A DNA stretch of 49,992 nucleotides from DYGA01 sp964540695 (GCA_964540695.1 CAZINS010000006.1:1-49992); one strand, 5' to 3'; shown: positions 1 through 6,127, counted from the stretch's first letter. Translations and numbers: made by a program. The notes: generated by a model from the sequence alone, not told the origin.

Positions 1-16
1 TCTTTTCTTTTTTCAT
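1..16 (-). CDS. possible start of a gene running off the left edge
   Basis: On the minus strand an ATG at position 16 opens a frame reading M-K-K-E-K before the window ends. An AT-rich stretch with a possible -10 (TATATT) lies just upstream. Only five codons are visible, so no function can be proposed and the start itself is uncertain. Confidence 0.25.
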
Positions 17-125
17 AATATAATTAATATATACTATTACAAATTAAATTTCAAAATATTTCAAATTTTTTAATCACTAAAAGATAACAAATTAACAACC
101 GTTAACTAAAGAATAACTGTTGTAA

Positions 126-1136
126 TCATGATTTTTTAATCCTATTAAAATAACGAGAAAATTTTTGACCAGTGGTATATAAATTTGAAATTAACCGTAA
201 AATAGTAGTAATAAATACAAAAGAATTAGCAATAATTATTATATAAGCAATTAAAAATAAAGTTTGTCTACTAGTTTTAGCAAATAAATTTATTAAAAAA
301 TGAACCATAGGTGCATTAGGATCTTCACGTAATTCATCAGAAAAAATTTTAAAAATAAAGGTTAAAGGACCAATATTAATTATAATTATTATAAATATAC
401 CTAAAATTACCAGCAACAAACTAAACAAAGAAACACCAATCAACCGTCGAAAAATTACAACATCACGTGGTAAATCTATAAATTGCAAATTTATAACTGC
501 AATAAAAATATCAACAATCATGCTTAAACGTTTTTTAAACCCAGACCAAAAACCATATTTTTTTTCTTTAATTGTTTGACTTAAACCTCTAAAAACTTTC
601 ATATCAAAACCATGGCCGTAATACTTAGCGTAAAAATTTAATCCAGCTTCAATGCGAAATTTTTGTTTATAAAAAACTGGCACTTTTTCCCAAAGCTCTT
701 TGGTTAAAGCGCGCTCGCCACCTAAAAATGGCACTAACAAAACTAACTTGTGTAAAAAATATATTTTACGGTTACGCATAGCAATAAACATGTCTACCCG
801 TCCTTCAACAACTGGCTCAATTATCTCATCAATCATTCTGTGATTTAAACCTTTAATATCACCATCACAAAAAAAGATTATATCTGTTTTGGCTAAACTT
901 ACGCCGGTGTTCATTGCTTTAGCCTTGCCTTCATTTTTTTGTTTAAAATAATATTTTACTTGAGAAAAATTATTGATAATTTTTTTACTATCATCTGTGG
1001 AACCATCGTCAATTACCAACACATCAGCAAATCCTGGGTAACTGGATACAACATTAAGCACTTGCTCAATTCTATCAGCTTCGTTATAAATCGGTATAAT
1101 AGCCGTTACTCTTGATTTAACTTTTTCGTAATCCAT
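126..1136 (-). CDS. GT2-family glycosyltransferase with C-terminal membrane anchor
   Basis: This is probably a membrane-associated glycosyltransferase that moves a sugar from a nucleotide-sugar donor in envelope polysaccharide or glycolipid synthesis. The 336-residue protein opens with the GT2 fold: IIPIYNEADRI near residues 13-23, VIDDGSTDDS at 41-50, and a donor/metal-binding D-G-D at 91-93. Two strongly hydrophobic segments follow, near 232-256 and 290-313. The start codon lies 31 bp inside the upstream DedA gene, so the two are co-transcribed and probably translationally coupled. The acceptor sugar cannot be told from sequence; a dolichol-phosphate-mannose-synthase-like role is possible. 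No clear Shine-Dalgarno is seen. Confidence 0.85.
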   Translation of the reverse strand: MDYEKVKSRVTAIIPIYNEADRIEQVLNVVSSYPGFADVLVIDDGSTDDSKKIINNFSQVKYYFKQKNEGKAKAMNTGVSLAKTDIIFFCDGDIKGLNHRMIDEIIEPVVEGRVDMFIAMRNRKIYFLHKLVLLVPFLGGERALTKELWEKVPVFYKQKFRIEAGLNFYAKYYGHGFDMKVFRGLSQTIKEKKYGFWSGFKKRLSMIVDIFIAVINLQFIDLPRDVVIFRRLIGVSLFSLLLVILGIFIIIIINIGPLTFIFKIFSDELREDPNAPMVHFLINLFAKTSRQTLFLIAYIIIIANSFVFITTILRLISNLYTTGQKFSRYFNRIKKS

Positions 1137-1717
1137 TTAATAAAATATTTAAAAATTATAATCACTACTACAATAACTAATATAACTATGTCTATATGAT
1201 TTAAATCAATTGCTATAAATTTAGTTCCTTGCCCCAACGACCAACCAATAAATATTATTACCACCAACCAAATTATAGTACCCAAAGAATTGAAAAGTAA
1301 GAACTTACCAAATGACAATTTTTGAGTTGCTAAATAAAAAATAGTAATTATGCGGGTGCCATATAGAAACTTAATAAATAACAAAGATAAAAATGATTTG
1401 CCTTTAGTTAATTTTTGAATAGATTTTATAGCGGTTTTAACTCTATTTTCATCATTGGTTTTTTTATTAATCAATTTTGTTAAACCAAAAGTTCCTGAAA
1501 ACCAAGCTGAGTCAGAAATAATTGTTCCAAAAAAAGCTAATAAAAATATTTCCCAAACTGGCCATAAACCATGGCTGGCGAGAAAAGCCGCAGCAATTAT
1601 AACAGATTCGCCGAAAAAAAAGGCTCCTAAAAAAATTGCTATGGGACCGTAAACTGACAGATATGAAATGGCGGTTTGATCTAAACTCATAAATTTATTA
1701 TACATCTTATTCAACAA
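1106..1717 (-). CDS. DedA-family (SNARE-associated) membrane protein
   Basis: A 203-residue polytopic membrane protein of the DedA/VTT family, thought to act as lipid scramblases or transporters (undecaprenyl phosphate or phospholipid recycling). Family signs are the N-terminal re-entrant-like region with F-G-E-S (residues 35-38), the amphipathic KFLYGTRI stretch near 117-124 holding the conserved Arg, and helices near 145-162 and 176-195. The annotated start could equally be Met5. It is the promoter-proximal gene of a two-gene unit and overlaps the downstream glycosyltransferase by 31 bp. A joint role in recycling a lipid carrier for glycosyl transfer is an inference from this coupling. Confidence 0.85.
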   Translation of the reverse strand: MLNKMYNKFMSLDQTAISYLSVYGPIAIFLGAFFFGESVIIAAAFLASHGLWPVWEIFLLAFFGTIISDSAWFSGTFGLTKLINKKTNDENRVKTAIKSIQKLTKGKSFLSLLFIKFLYGTRIITIFYLATQKLSFGKFLLFNSLGTIIWLVVIIFIGWSLGQGTKFIAIDLNHIDIVILVIVVVIIIFKYFIKWITKKLNQE

Positions 1718-1765
1718 AAAATACCTTAGTTTTTCTAAGCTTATAAAAACTGACGGTTTTTGTTA

Positions 1766-1793
1766 TTGATTGACTAATCTAATTTTTTATATT
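1766..1793 (+). promoter_or_regulatory. putative sigma70 promoter of the 52-residue membrane protein gene
   Basis: TTGATT and TATATT are separated by 16 bp, about 50 bp upstream of the small gene at 1844. It fits the housekeeping consensus but is unverified. Confidence 0.4.
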
Positions 1794-1843
1794 AAGCTGG
1801 TTTATTAATTAACATACCTTAAAAAATTACATAGGAGTGAATA

Positions 1844-2002
1844 ATGAAATTTCTGCAATTAATTACTTACATGACTCTGGTTATGGGAATTTTTTTATTT
1901 TTTTATGGTTGGTTCGGGCCAATCAAAAAAATAGGAACCGCCATATGGTTGGAACTAATAGGTTTCTTTCTTATCATTTCCAGTCTAATAATTATTTTTT
2001 GA
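1844..2002 (+). CDS. 52-residue two-helix membrane protein, unknown function
   Basis: A short gene reading M-K-F-L-Q-L-I-T-Y-M and ending S-L-I-I-I-F. It is supported by an AGGAG ribosome binding site at 1833-1837, six bases before the ATG, in a genome where such sites are rare. A promoter-like sequence lies upstream and a rho-independent terminator directly downstream. The protein is two hydrophobic segments (residues 4-22 and 33-52) joined by a short loop G-W-F-G-P-I-K-K. I do not recognise the family. A longer frame starting at 1837 covers the same DNA but lacks the ribosome-binding-site spacing and the membrane pattern, so it was discarded. The gene stands alone between the minus-strand DedA gene and the tRNA-Glu repeats. 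Confidence 0.65.
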   Translation: MKFLQLITYMTLVMGIFLFFYGWFGPIKKIGTAIWLELIGFFLIISSLIIIF

Positions 2003-2010
2003 TAATTTAT

Positions 2011-2040
2011 ACTGCTGACTATTAAGGCCAGCAGTTTTTT
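2011..2040 (+). terminator. rho-independent terminator
   Basis: A perfect 7-bp stem ACTGCTG/CAGCAGT with an 11-base loop is followed by six Ts. It begins eight bases after the stop of the 52-residue gene. Confidence 0.75.
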
Positions 2041-2076
2041 ATATATAAAATAATAAAATCTTCAATTGATGAATTT

Positions 2077-2096
2077 TGGTAGCGCCACGGGGAATT
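2077..2096 (-). repeat. partial copy of tRNA-Glu 3' end (copy 1)
   Basis: Twenty bases match the 3' end of the tRNA-Glu gene (3' half of T-stem, acceptor strand and CCA). No tRNA body follows; a GC-rich hairpin takes its place. See copies at 2184-2203 and the real gene at 2371-2445. Confidence 0.8.
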
Positions 2097-2102
2097 ACCA
2101 TG

Positions 2103-2125
2103 CCCGCCTGCCTACGGTAGGCAGG
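2103..2125. repeat. GC-rich palindrome, CCTGCC...GGCAGG type
   Basis: The insert between the partial tRNA copy and the next repeat holds the near-perfect palindrome CCTGCCTACGGTAGGCAGG. The same core occurs at about 43738-43755 between smc and rpsP, and its GGCAGG half recurs inside the khpA coding region. It looks like a dispersed REP-type element of this genome. Confidence 0.7.
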
Positions 2126-2202
2126 TTCGATTCCCCTGCTTTTACAAATAAAAAATCCATTCACAAAATGAATGGGTTTTTTATGGTAGCGCCACGGGGA
2201 AT
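2125..2202. repeat. 78-bp direct repeat, copy A
   Basis: This 78-bp segment is identical to 2312-2389. It contains a T-arm-like GTTCGATTCCCC, a bidirectional terminator hairpin (CCATTCA/TGAATGG with A and T runs) and a tRNA-Glu 3'-end copy. It appears to be a duplication of the tRNA-Glu 3' end together with its terminator. Confidence 0.9.
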
Positions 2203-2207
2203 TCCGC

Positions 2208-2226
2208 GTCCCGCTATTAGCGGGAC
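2208..2226. repeat. 8-bp GC hairpin flanking the structured element
   Basis: GTCCCGCT/AGCGGGAC with a three-base loop sits just beside the GGGCAG element, between it and the tRNA-Glu 3'-end copy. A different hairpin occupies the corresponding flank of the tRNA-Gly copy (5257-5280). Confidence 0.7.
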
Positions 2227-2233
2227 TTGTCCT

Positions 2234-2311
2234 GGGCAGCGCTCAAAGCTACGCTCGCTCGCTTTGTGCGACATTCGCTTCCGAACTAAAGTTCGTTGCT
2301 CATTCCTGCCC
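2234..2311 (-). repeat. structured GGGCAG...CTGCCC element, copy 1 (tRNA-Glu locus)
   Basis: Read on the minus strand, this 78-nt element begins GGGCAGGAATGAGC and ends GAGCGCTGCCC. Its ends pair (GGGCAG/CTGCCC). Inside are a first hairpin (CGAAC, TTTA loop, GTTCG), a conserved core GCGAATGTCG, and a second hairpin with 6-bp stem CAAAGC/GCTTTG. The copy at 5281-5354 has the same layout and core motifs but different stem sequences that still pair. It is flanked by GGGGAAT and ATTCCCC, the T-stem sequence of the neighbouring tRNA-Glu. Confidence 0.75.
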
Positions 2312-2389
2312 GTTCGATTCCCCTGCTTTTACAAATAAAAAATCCATTCACAAAATGAATGGGTTTTTTATGGTAGCGCCACGGGGAAT
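2312..2389. repeat. 78-bp direct repeat, copy B
   Basis: Identical to 2125-2202; the offset is 187 bp. Its right end is the 3' part of the intact tRNA-Glu gene. This copy therefore carries the real terminator of that tRNA, and copy A is the likely duplicate. Confidence 0.9.
2340..2370 (-). terminator. terminator of tRNA-Glu (bidirectional hairpin)
   Basis: CCATTCA/TGAATGG stem with A-run on one side and T-run on the other, directly after the CCA end of tRNA-Glu on the minus strand. An identical hairpin sits in copy A of the 78-bp repeat. Confidence 0.75.
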
Positions 2390-2445
2390 CGAACCCCGGT
2401 TACCAGGATGAAAACCTGGTGTCCTAACCACTAGACGATGGCGCC
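2371..2445 (-). tRNA. tRNA-Glu (anticodon TTC), CCA encoded
   Basis: The minus strand folds as a full cloverleaf. The acceptor stem pairs GGCGCCA with TGGCGCT, the anticodon stem is CCAGG/CCTGG around loop TTTTCAT (anticodon TTC), and the T-arm is CGGGG-TTCGATT-CCCCG. A genomically encoded CCA gives 75 nt. A TATAAT -10 on the same strand lies about 27 bp upstream. The T-stem and 3' end are the source of the partial copies at 2077 and 2184. Confidence 0.95.
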
Positions 2446-2471
2446 AAAAAATAAAAAAAATCTATAACCTA

Positions 2472-2477
2472 ATTATA
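2472..2477 (-). promoter_or_regulatory. -10 box of the tRNA-Glu gene
   Basis: TATAAT on the minus strand at a suitable distance from the tRNA 5' end; a matching -35 is not well placed. Confidence 0.4.
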
Positions 2478-2518
2478 CTAGCAAAAATAACAAATAAATC
2501 AATATTGGTTTATTTGGT

Positions 2519-2547
2519 TTGCTTGTAGTGAACATATTTATTATAAT
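2519..2547 (+). promoter_or_regulatory. putative promoter of the hsp20-vanW unit
   Basis: TTGCTT, a 17-bp spacer, then TATAAT, about 30 bp before the hsp20 ATG. No CIRCE or other heat-shock operator is visible. Confidence 0.55.
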
Positions 2548-2579
2548 ATATATATATTTTATTTATTAAACAAATTTTT

Positions 2580-3059
2580 ATGGCCAAAATTAAAAACTTA
2601 TTTAGCCGAGCCAAAGACCAAGGTGATTTGGTAGATGATAAATCCACTGAACAAGACGATTTTTCTCAACTCACACCCACATCAACTTCTACCAACAATG
2701 AACAAGAATGGCTTGATGAAGATGTCGAAGGTCAATTATCAGTTGATGTTTATCAAAATAAGGATAGTATTATTATCAAATCAACTATTGCTGGCGTAAA
2801 ACCAGAAGATATTGATATTTCCTTACAAAATGATTTATTGACTATCAAAGGTAAACGTGAGGCTGACACTACTATTAAGCAAGAAGATTATTTTTATCAA
2901 GAATGCTACTGGGGTTCTTTTTCTCGTTCCATTATTTTACCAGTAGAAGTAAAAATTGAAGAAACTAAAGCAGAATTGAAAAATGGTATTTTGACAGTAA
3001 TTTTGCCCAAAGCTAAGCCGACCAAAGCAGTTTCGATAAAAGTAAAAATTGATGATTGA
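2580..3059 (+). CDS. Hsp20 / alpha-crystallin family small heat-shock protein
   Basis: A cytoplasmic ATP-independent holdase of 159 residues. The first about 50 residues are polar and acidic (a variable N-arm). The alpha-crystallin domain spans about 51-145, with the typical GVKPEDIDISL near 72-82, LLTIKGKRE at 86-94 and the closing NGILTVILPK at 135-144. The C-terminal tail V-S-I-K-V lies near the end, where the family has its I-x-I/V assembly motif. The stop codon overlaps the start of the next gene (ATGATTGA), indicating one transcript with the DUF3006-like and VanW genes. Confidence 0.93.
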   Translation: MAKIKNLFSRAKDQGDLVDDKSTEQDDFSQLTPTSTSTNNEQEWLDEDVEGQLSVDVYQNKDSIIIKSTIAGVKPEDIDISLQNDLLTIKGKREADTTIKQEDYFYQECYWGSFSRSIILPVEVKIEETKAELKNGILTVILPKAKPTKAVSIKVKIDD

Positions 3060-3261
3060 AGCAATTTTAAAAAATATAACCGACGGACAAGCATTACTTG
3101 AAGTTGCTACCGGTGAACAAATTACTATCGCCGCCGGAATTTTACCGGCTAACATCTCGGTAGGCGATATTGTGATTGTTGAAATATTATCTAAAGAAGC
3201 ATTCTTAGCGAAACAAAACCAAGACACTAAAGATACTTTAAATGAGTTGTTACAAGCATGA
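3052..3261 (+). CDS. small beta-rich protein, DUF3006-like
   Basis: A 69-residue protein. I chose the ATG at 3052, which overlaps the hsp20 stop by 8 bp; a TTG one codon earlier is possible. The pattern A-L-L-E-V...E-Q-I-T-I...I-L-P-A-N-I-S-V-G-D-I-V resembles DUF3006 proteins, small single-barrel proteins of unknown role (family resemblance judged by eye). Its stop overlaps the vanW start by ATGA. The position between a chaperone and an exported peptidoglycan-associated protein does not settle its job. Confidence 0.6.
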   Translation: MIEAILKNITDGQALLEVATGEQITIAAGILPANISVGDIVIVEILSKEAFLAKQNQDTKDTLNELLQA

Positions 3262-5111
3262 CTAAACTTTTAAACAAAATAAAAACTTGGGATAAATTCG
3301 GGTTAATTTTAACATTAACCCTTTTTAGCACAATTTTATTGATAGTTTTTAGTTTTGATCTTTATTTCAACTGGCGCTATCAAAATAAAATTCTACCGAA
3401 TGTAAAAATTGGTGAAGTATCTGTTGGTAGTTTAAATAAAGAGGTGGCTTTAGAAAAAATAAGACACTCCGCTGATAATGTTTTAACGGCAGGCTTAACT
3501 TTTACTTACAATAACCAAAAAATAACTATCCATAACAATCTACTTTCTATTGAAGACCCTGATATCAATAAAGAGTTGATAGAGTTCAATCCTTTAGCTT
3601 CGGTCGAGGCTGCTTTAACCATTGGTCACAATTCGTCAGCTTTAAGTCGTTTATGGCAAACCAGCAGAATCATATTGTTTGGTTATACTTTACCGGCTAT
3701 TTATGAAATAAATCTAAATGAAATAGAAAATATAGTAGAACGCGATATGGCTCATATTATTACCTACCCTCAAAATGCCAAATTGGAATTGGCCAATAAT
3801 ACTTTCAACATTGTTCCTGAAGTAGATGGCCAAACTATAAATTGGCCAAAGGCCAAGGAAAAATTACAAACCCAATTAAGTGATCTGCAGATAGCTGTTG
3901 TACCTTTGGAACTAATAAACCAAAAAGCTGAAATTGACTATCAACAAGCTAGTAGTTTAACAAAAGAAGTAGCCGACTTAATTGGTCAAAAACCAAATTT
4001 AACTTTAACTTGGCAAAACAAAAAATGGACATTGAGTTGGCAAGAAATTAATCCTTGGTTAAATTTTTATCAACAAGAAAATAAGATTAAATTGGGTTTG
4101 GATAAATTAGCACTGGAACAATACCTCTCTACAAAAATAATAAATGATATCAATCAACCTGCGCAAAACGCTAAATTTGAAATCAAAAATGGACGAGTGG
4201 TTGAATTTCAAGGTAGTCGTGATGGACAAGTATTAAATTTAGTGGAAACAATTCAAAAAATTAATCAGAATTTTACCAATAATGAATTTACTACTGAACT
4301 AATCATTAGTCCTGATAAAGCTAAAGTTTCTACCAAAGATATGAATAACTTAGGTATTACCGAAATAATAGGCATCGGTAAATCAAATTTTGCCGGCAGT
4401 CCTCCTAATAGACGACATAATATAAAAGTAGGTGCCGATACTCTAAATGGACTACTAATCAAACCCGGCGAAGAATTTTCTCTAATATCTGCTCTAGGGG
4501 AAATTGATGCTGCCAATGGCTATTTACCAGAATTAGTCATCAAGGGCAATAAAACTGTGCCCGAATACGGTGGGGGCTTATGCCAAATCGGCACTACTAC
4601 TTTCCGAGCTACTTTAGCCACTGGGCTACCAGTGTTAGAGAGACGAAATCATTCTTATCGGGTAAGATATTACGAACCAGCTGGTACTGATGCTACTATT
4701 TATGATCCCAAACCGGACTACAGATTTTTAAATGATACTAGCGCACATGTACTAATACAAACACGTATTGAAGGTGATGATCTTATTTTTGAATTTTGGG
4801 GCACTAAAGACGGACGCCAAGTTGAACAGTCAGAGCCACGAATTTTCAATATTACCTCGGCCCCACCTACTACCTATATTGAAACAACCGATCTACCAGT
4901 TGGACAAAAAAAGTGTACTGAAAGTGCACATGCTGGGGCTGATGCTGAATTAACTTATACCGTAACTTATGCTAATGGTGAAACTAAACAAGAAATTTTT
5001 AAGAGTCATTATCGTCCCTGGGGCGCGGTTTGCTTGATTGGGGTAGAAAAAATATCTACTCCCGCAGTAGATGAACAAAACGCCACCAATACTGAAGCGG
5101 TTATAAATTGA
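3258..5111 (+). CDS. VanW-family protein with peptidoglycan-binding-like and G5-like domains
   Basis: A 617-residue envelope protein with one N-terminal transmembrane segment (about residues 15-37) and the rest outside. Residues about 80-340 resemble the YoaR/PG_binding_4 region that precedes VanW. The VanW domain lies about 365-510 and includes GGGLCQIGTTTFRA and Y-E-P-A-G-T-D-A-T-I-Y. The C-terminus, about 535-600, looks like a G5 domain (ELTYTVTYANGET...LIGVE). VanW function is unknown even in vancomycin-resistance clusters; a role in cell-wall binding is likely. Its ATGA overlap with the preceding gene makes it the third gene of the hsp20 transcript. The sequence does not indicate antibiotic resistance. 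Confidence 0.88.
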   Translation: MTKLLNKIKTWDKFGLILTLTLFSTILLIVFSFDLYFNWRYQNKILPNVKIGEVSVGSLNKEVALEKIRHSADNVLTAGLTFTYNNQKITIHNNLLSIEDPDINKELIEFNPLASVEAALTIGHNSSALSRLWQTSRIILFGYTLPAIYEINLNEIENIVERDMAHIITYPQNAKLELANNTFNIVPEVDGQTINWPKAKEKLQTQLSDLQIAVVPLELINQKAEIDYQQASSLTKEVADLIGQKPNLTLTWQNKKWTLSWQEINPWLNFYQQENKIKLGLDKLALEQYLSTKIINDINQPAQNAKFEIKNGRVVEFQGSRDGQVLNLVETIQKINQNFTNNEFTTELIISPDKAKVSTKDMNNLGITEIIGIGKSNFAGSPPNRRHNIKVGADTLNGLLIKPGEEFSLISALGEIDAANGYLPELVIKGNKTVPEYGGGLCQIGTTTFRATLATGLPVLERRNHSYRVRYYEPAGTDATIYDPKPDYRFLNDTSAHVLIQTRIEGDDLIFEFWGTKDGRQVEQSEPRIFNITSAPPTTYIETTDLPVGQKKCTESAHAGADAELTYTVTYANGETKQEIFKSHYRPWGAVCLIGVEKISTPAVDEQNATNTEAVIN

Positions 5112-5191
5112 TAACATATTATTGACTAATTTATTTTAACTGTTAAAATAAATTAGCTTTTAAAATTTGTAAACGTTTGGCGGGTCTGCTC

Positions 5192-5211
5192 GCCGAAGCG
5201 TCAGCGTAGGC
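5192..5211. repeat. GCC-AAGC/GCGT-GGC hairpin module
   Basis: GCCGAAGCGTCAGCGTAGGC folds as a two-part stem (GCC/GGC). It closely matches hairpin 1 of the nearby structured element (5293-5312). It sits immediately before the partial tRNA-Gly copy, within a GC-rich patch in otherwise AT-rich DNA. Confidence 0.6.
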
Positions 5212-5256
5212 GGGTGTAGTTCAGTTGGCTAGAACGTTTCCTTGCCAAGGAAAAGG
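5210..5256 (+). pseudogene. truncated tRNA-Gly copy (first 47 nt)
   Basis: Forty-seven bases identical to the 5' part of the intact tRNA-Gly at 5405-5451: acceptor 5' strand, D-arm, anticodon arm, and start of the variable loop. The T-arm and 3' acceptor strand are missing, so it cannot form a cloverleaf. The copy ends exactly where the structured element and its flanks begin. Confidence 0.9.
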
Positions 5257-5280
5257 GTCAAAACTATATTTAGTTTTGAC
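5257..5280. repeat. flanking hairpin of the structured element
   Basis: TCAAAACTA/TAGTTTTGA stem with a four-base loop lies between the truncated tRNA-Gly and the GGGCAG element. Confidence 0.7.
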
Positions 5281-5354
5281 GGGCAGAAATGAGCCAAGCT
5301 GAAAGCGTAGGCGAATGTCGATGATTGCGACCCTGTGAGCAATCAGCGCTGCCC
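5281..5354 (+). repeat. structured GGGCAG...CTGCCC element, copy 2 (tRNA-Gly locus)
   Basis: A 74-nt element starting GGGCAGAAATGAGC and ending CAGCGCTGCCC. The outer stem is GGGCAG/CTGCCC. Hairpin 1 uses GCC/GGC plus GCT/AGC around GAA (5293-5312). The conserved core GCGAATGTCG is at 5311-5320. Hairpin 2 has a 6-bp stem GATTGC/GCAATC (5323-5344). Stem sequences differ from copy 1 but pair in the same places. Outside lies an inverted repeat GAAAAGG-G-TC (5250-5258) and GACCTTTTC (5365-5373), built from tRNA-Gly variable-loop sequence. Confidence 0.75.
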
Positions 5355-5404
5355 GGGAACGAAAGACCTTTTCTAATAAATATAAAAAATAATTTTATTT
5401 TCTT

Positions 5405-5481
5405 GCGGGTGTAGTTCAGTTGGCTAGAACGTTTCCTTGCCAAGGAAAAGGTCGCCGGTTCGAATCCGGTCACCCGCTCCA
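5405..5481 (+). tRNA. tRNA-Gly (anticodon GCC), CCA encoded
   Basis: Full cloverleaf: acceptor GCGGGTG/CACCCGC, anticodon stem TTTCC/GGAAA around TTGCCAA (anticodon GCC), T-arm GCCGG-TTCGAAT-CCGGT, and encoded CCA (77 nt). It lies about 150 bp downstream of its own truncated 47-nt copy. Confidence 0.95.
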
Positions 5482-5574
5482 GATTTATAAACGGCTTTAG
5501 TTAAGCTGTTTTATATTTTAAATAATTGACAAATTATTTAAACTTACAATATTATTAAGACGCGCTTATTGCTT

Positions 5575-5661
5575 GCCGGGATGGCGGAATTGGCAGACGC
5601 GTTGGACTTAAAATCCAATGAGAGCAATCTCGTGGGAGTTCGATTCTCCCTCCCGGCACCA
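5575..5661 (+). tRNA. tRNA-Leu (anticodon TAA), CCA encoded
   Basis: Class II tRNA of 87 nt with acceptor GCCGGGA/TCCCGGC, anticodon stem TTGGA/TCCAA around CTTAAAA (anticodon TAA), a long variable arm (GAGAGCAATCTC region), a T-arm and encoded CCA. Confidence 0.95.
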
Positions 5662-5687
5662 CGTAAACAAAATAGATTTATAATCAT

Positions 5688-5806
5688 GAGAAGCTTAGCT
5701 TCTCACCAAAAATTAGCGCTTAACGCGCACTTAAAATTTTTCTATCGATCTTCAGTACACTGAAAGTAAGACAATTTAAATTTGTCCTCTCAGTCTGACC
5801 GATAGA
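5688..5806. repeat. cluster of hairpins after tRNA-Leu
   Basis: A GAGAAGC/GCTTCTC hairpin (5688-5704) is followed by a multi-branched candidate structure. Outer stem TCTATCG (5741-5747) pairs with CGATAGA (5800-5806) and encloses TTCAGT/ACTGAA (5751-5764) and GACAA/TTGTC (5770-5786). No gene is visible here. It could be a processed tRNA trailer, a small RNA or a repeat. Confidence 0.45.
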
Positions 5807-5812
5807 TTAAAA

Positions 5813-5850
5813 GAAAAATCCCTGTAAAAATAACAGGGGTTTTTCTTTTT
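5813..5850. terminator. bidirectional rho-independent terminator
   Basis: AAAAATCCCTG / CAGGGGTTTTT stem-loop with an A-run before and a T-run after. It ends the plus-strand tRNA-Leu transcript and also faces the minus-strand YggU gene that stops at 5852. Confidence 0.75.
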
Positions 5851-5851
5851 A

Positions 5852-6127
5852 TTATGTAAATTTATTTTTTATTTTTTCCAATTGACCAACTGGCAAACTA
5901 ATATATTTTTTATTGGTAGTAAAACCTCGCACAATCATAATCTGACTTTTGGGTAAGATTAAGAAATCAGACAGTAAACTAATTAACTTCTCATTGGCTT
6001 GACCCTTAACCGGAGCGGATGTTAATTGTACTTTCAAAAACTCACCTTGCCACCCCACTATTTTATTAACCTTGGCTTTGGTAATTACTTTAACTACCAA
6101 CAAAGCTGATTGATTATTTCTTATCAT
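5852..6127 (-). CDS. DUF167 / YggU-family protein
   Basis: A small protein of 91 residues from the chosen ATG (M-I-R-N-N-Q); an upstream ATG at 6151 would add eight residues. The family pattern is clear: V-I-T-K-A-K-V-N-K-I-V-G, L-K-V-Q-L-T-S-A-P-V-K-G-Q-A-N-E-K, then I-M-I-V-R-G-F-T-T-N-K-K. The family's cellular role is not established. It is the last gene of a minus-strand run and its start overlaps the end of the inositol-monophosphatase-like gene by 14 bp (38 bp with the longer start). Confidence 0.85.
   Translation of the reverse strand: MIRNNQSALLVVKVITKAKVNKIVGWQGEFLKVQLTSAPVKGQANEKLISLLSDFLILPKSQIMIVRGFTTNKKYISLPVGQLEKIKNKFT

Noticed and set aside
1837..2025. 62-residue frame overlapping the small membrane protein
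   Set aside because: It lacks properly spaced ribosome binding signals and membrane pattern; the 1844-2002 frame has both.
2066..2338. 90-residue open frame through the tRNA-Glu repeats
   Set aside because: It runs through partial tRNA copies, a terminator hairpin and the structured element. Codon content is unlike real genes here, and the repeats explain the sequence.
2077..2389. CRISPR-like array of three repeats
   Set aside because: Only three copies, spacers of 28-187 bp, repeats derived from a tRNA 3' end, and no cas genes in the window.
5270..5473. 67-residue minus-strand frame across the tRNA-Gly locus
   Set aside because: It overlaps the intact tRNA and its truncated copy; the M-T-G-F-E-P-A-T-F start is the usual chance translation of a tRNA.
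5569..5763. 64-residue frame over tRNA-Leu
   Set aside because: Its first half is the tRNA-Leu sequence; no ribosome binding site or family match.
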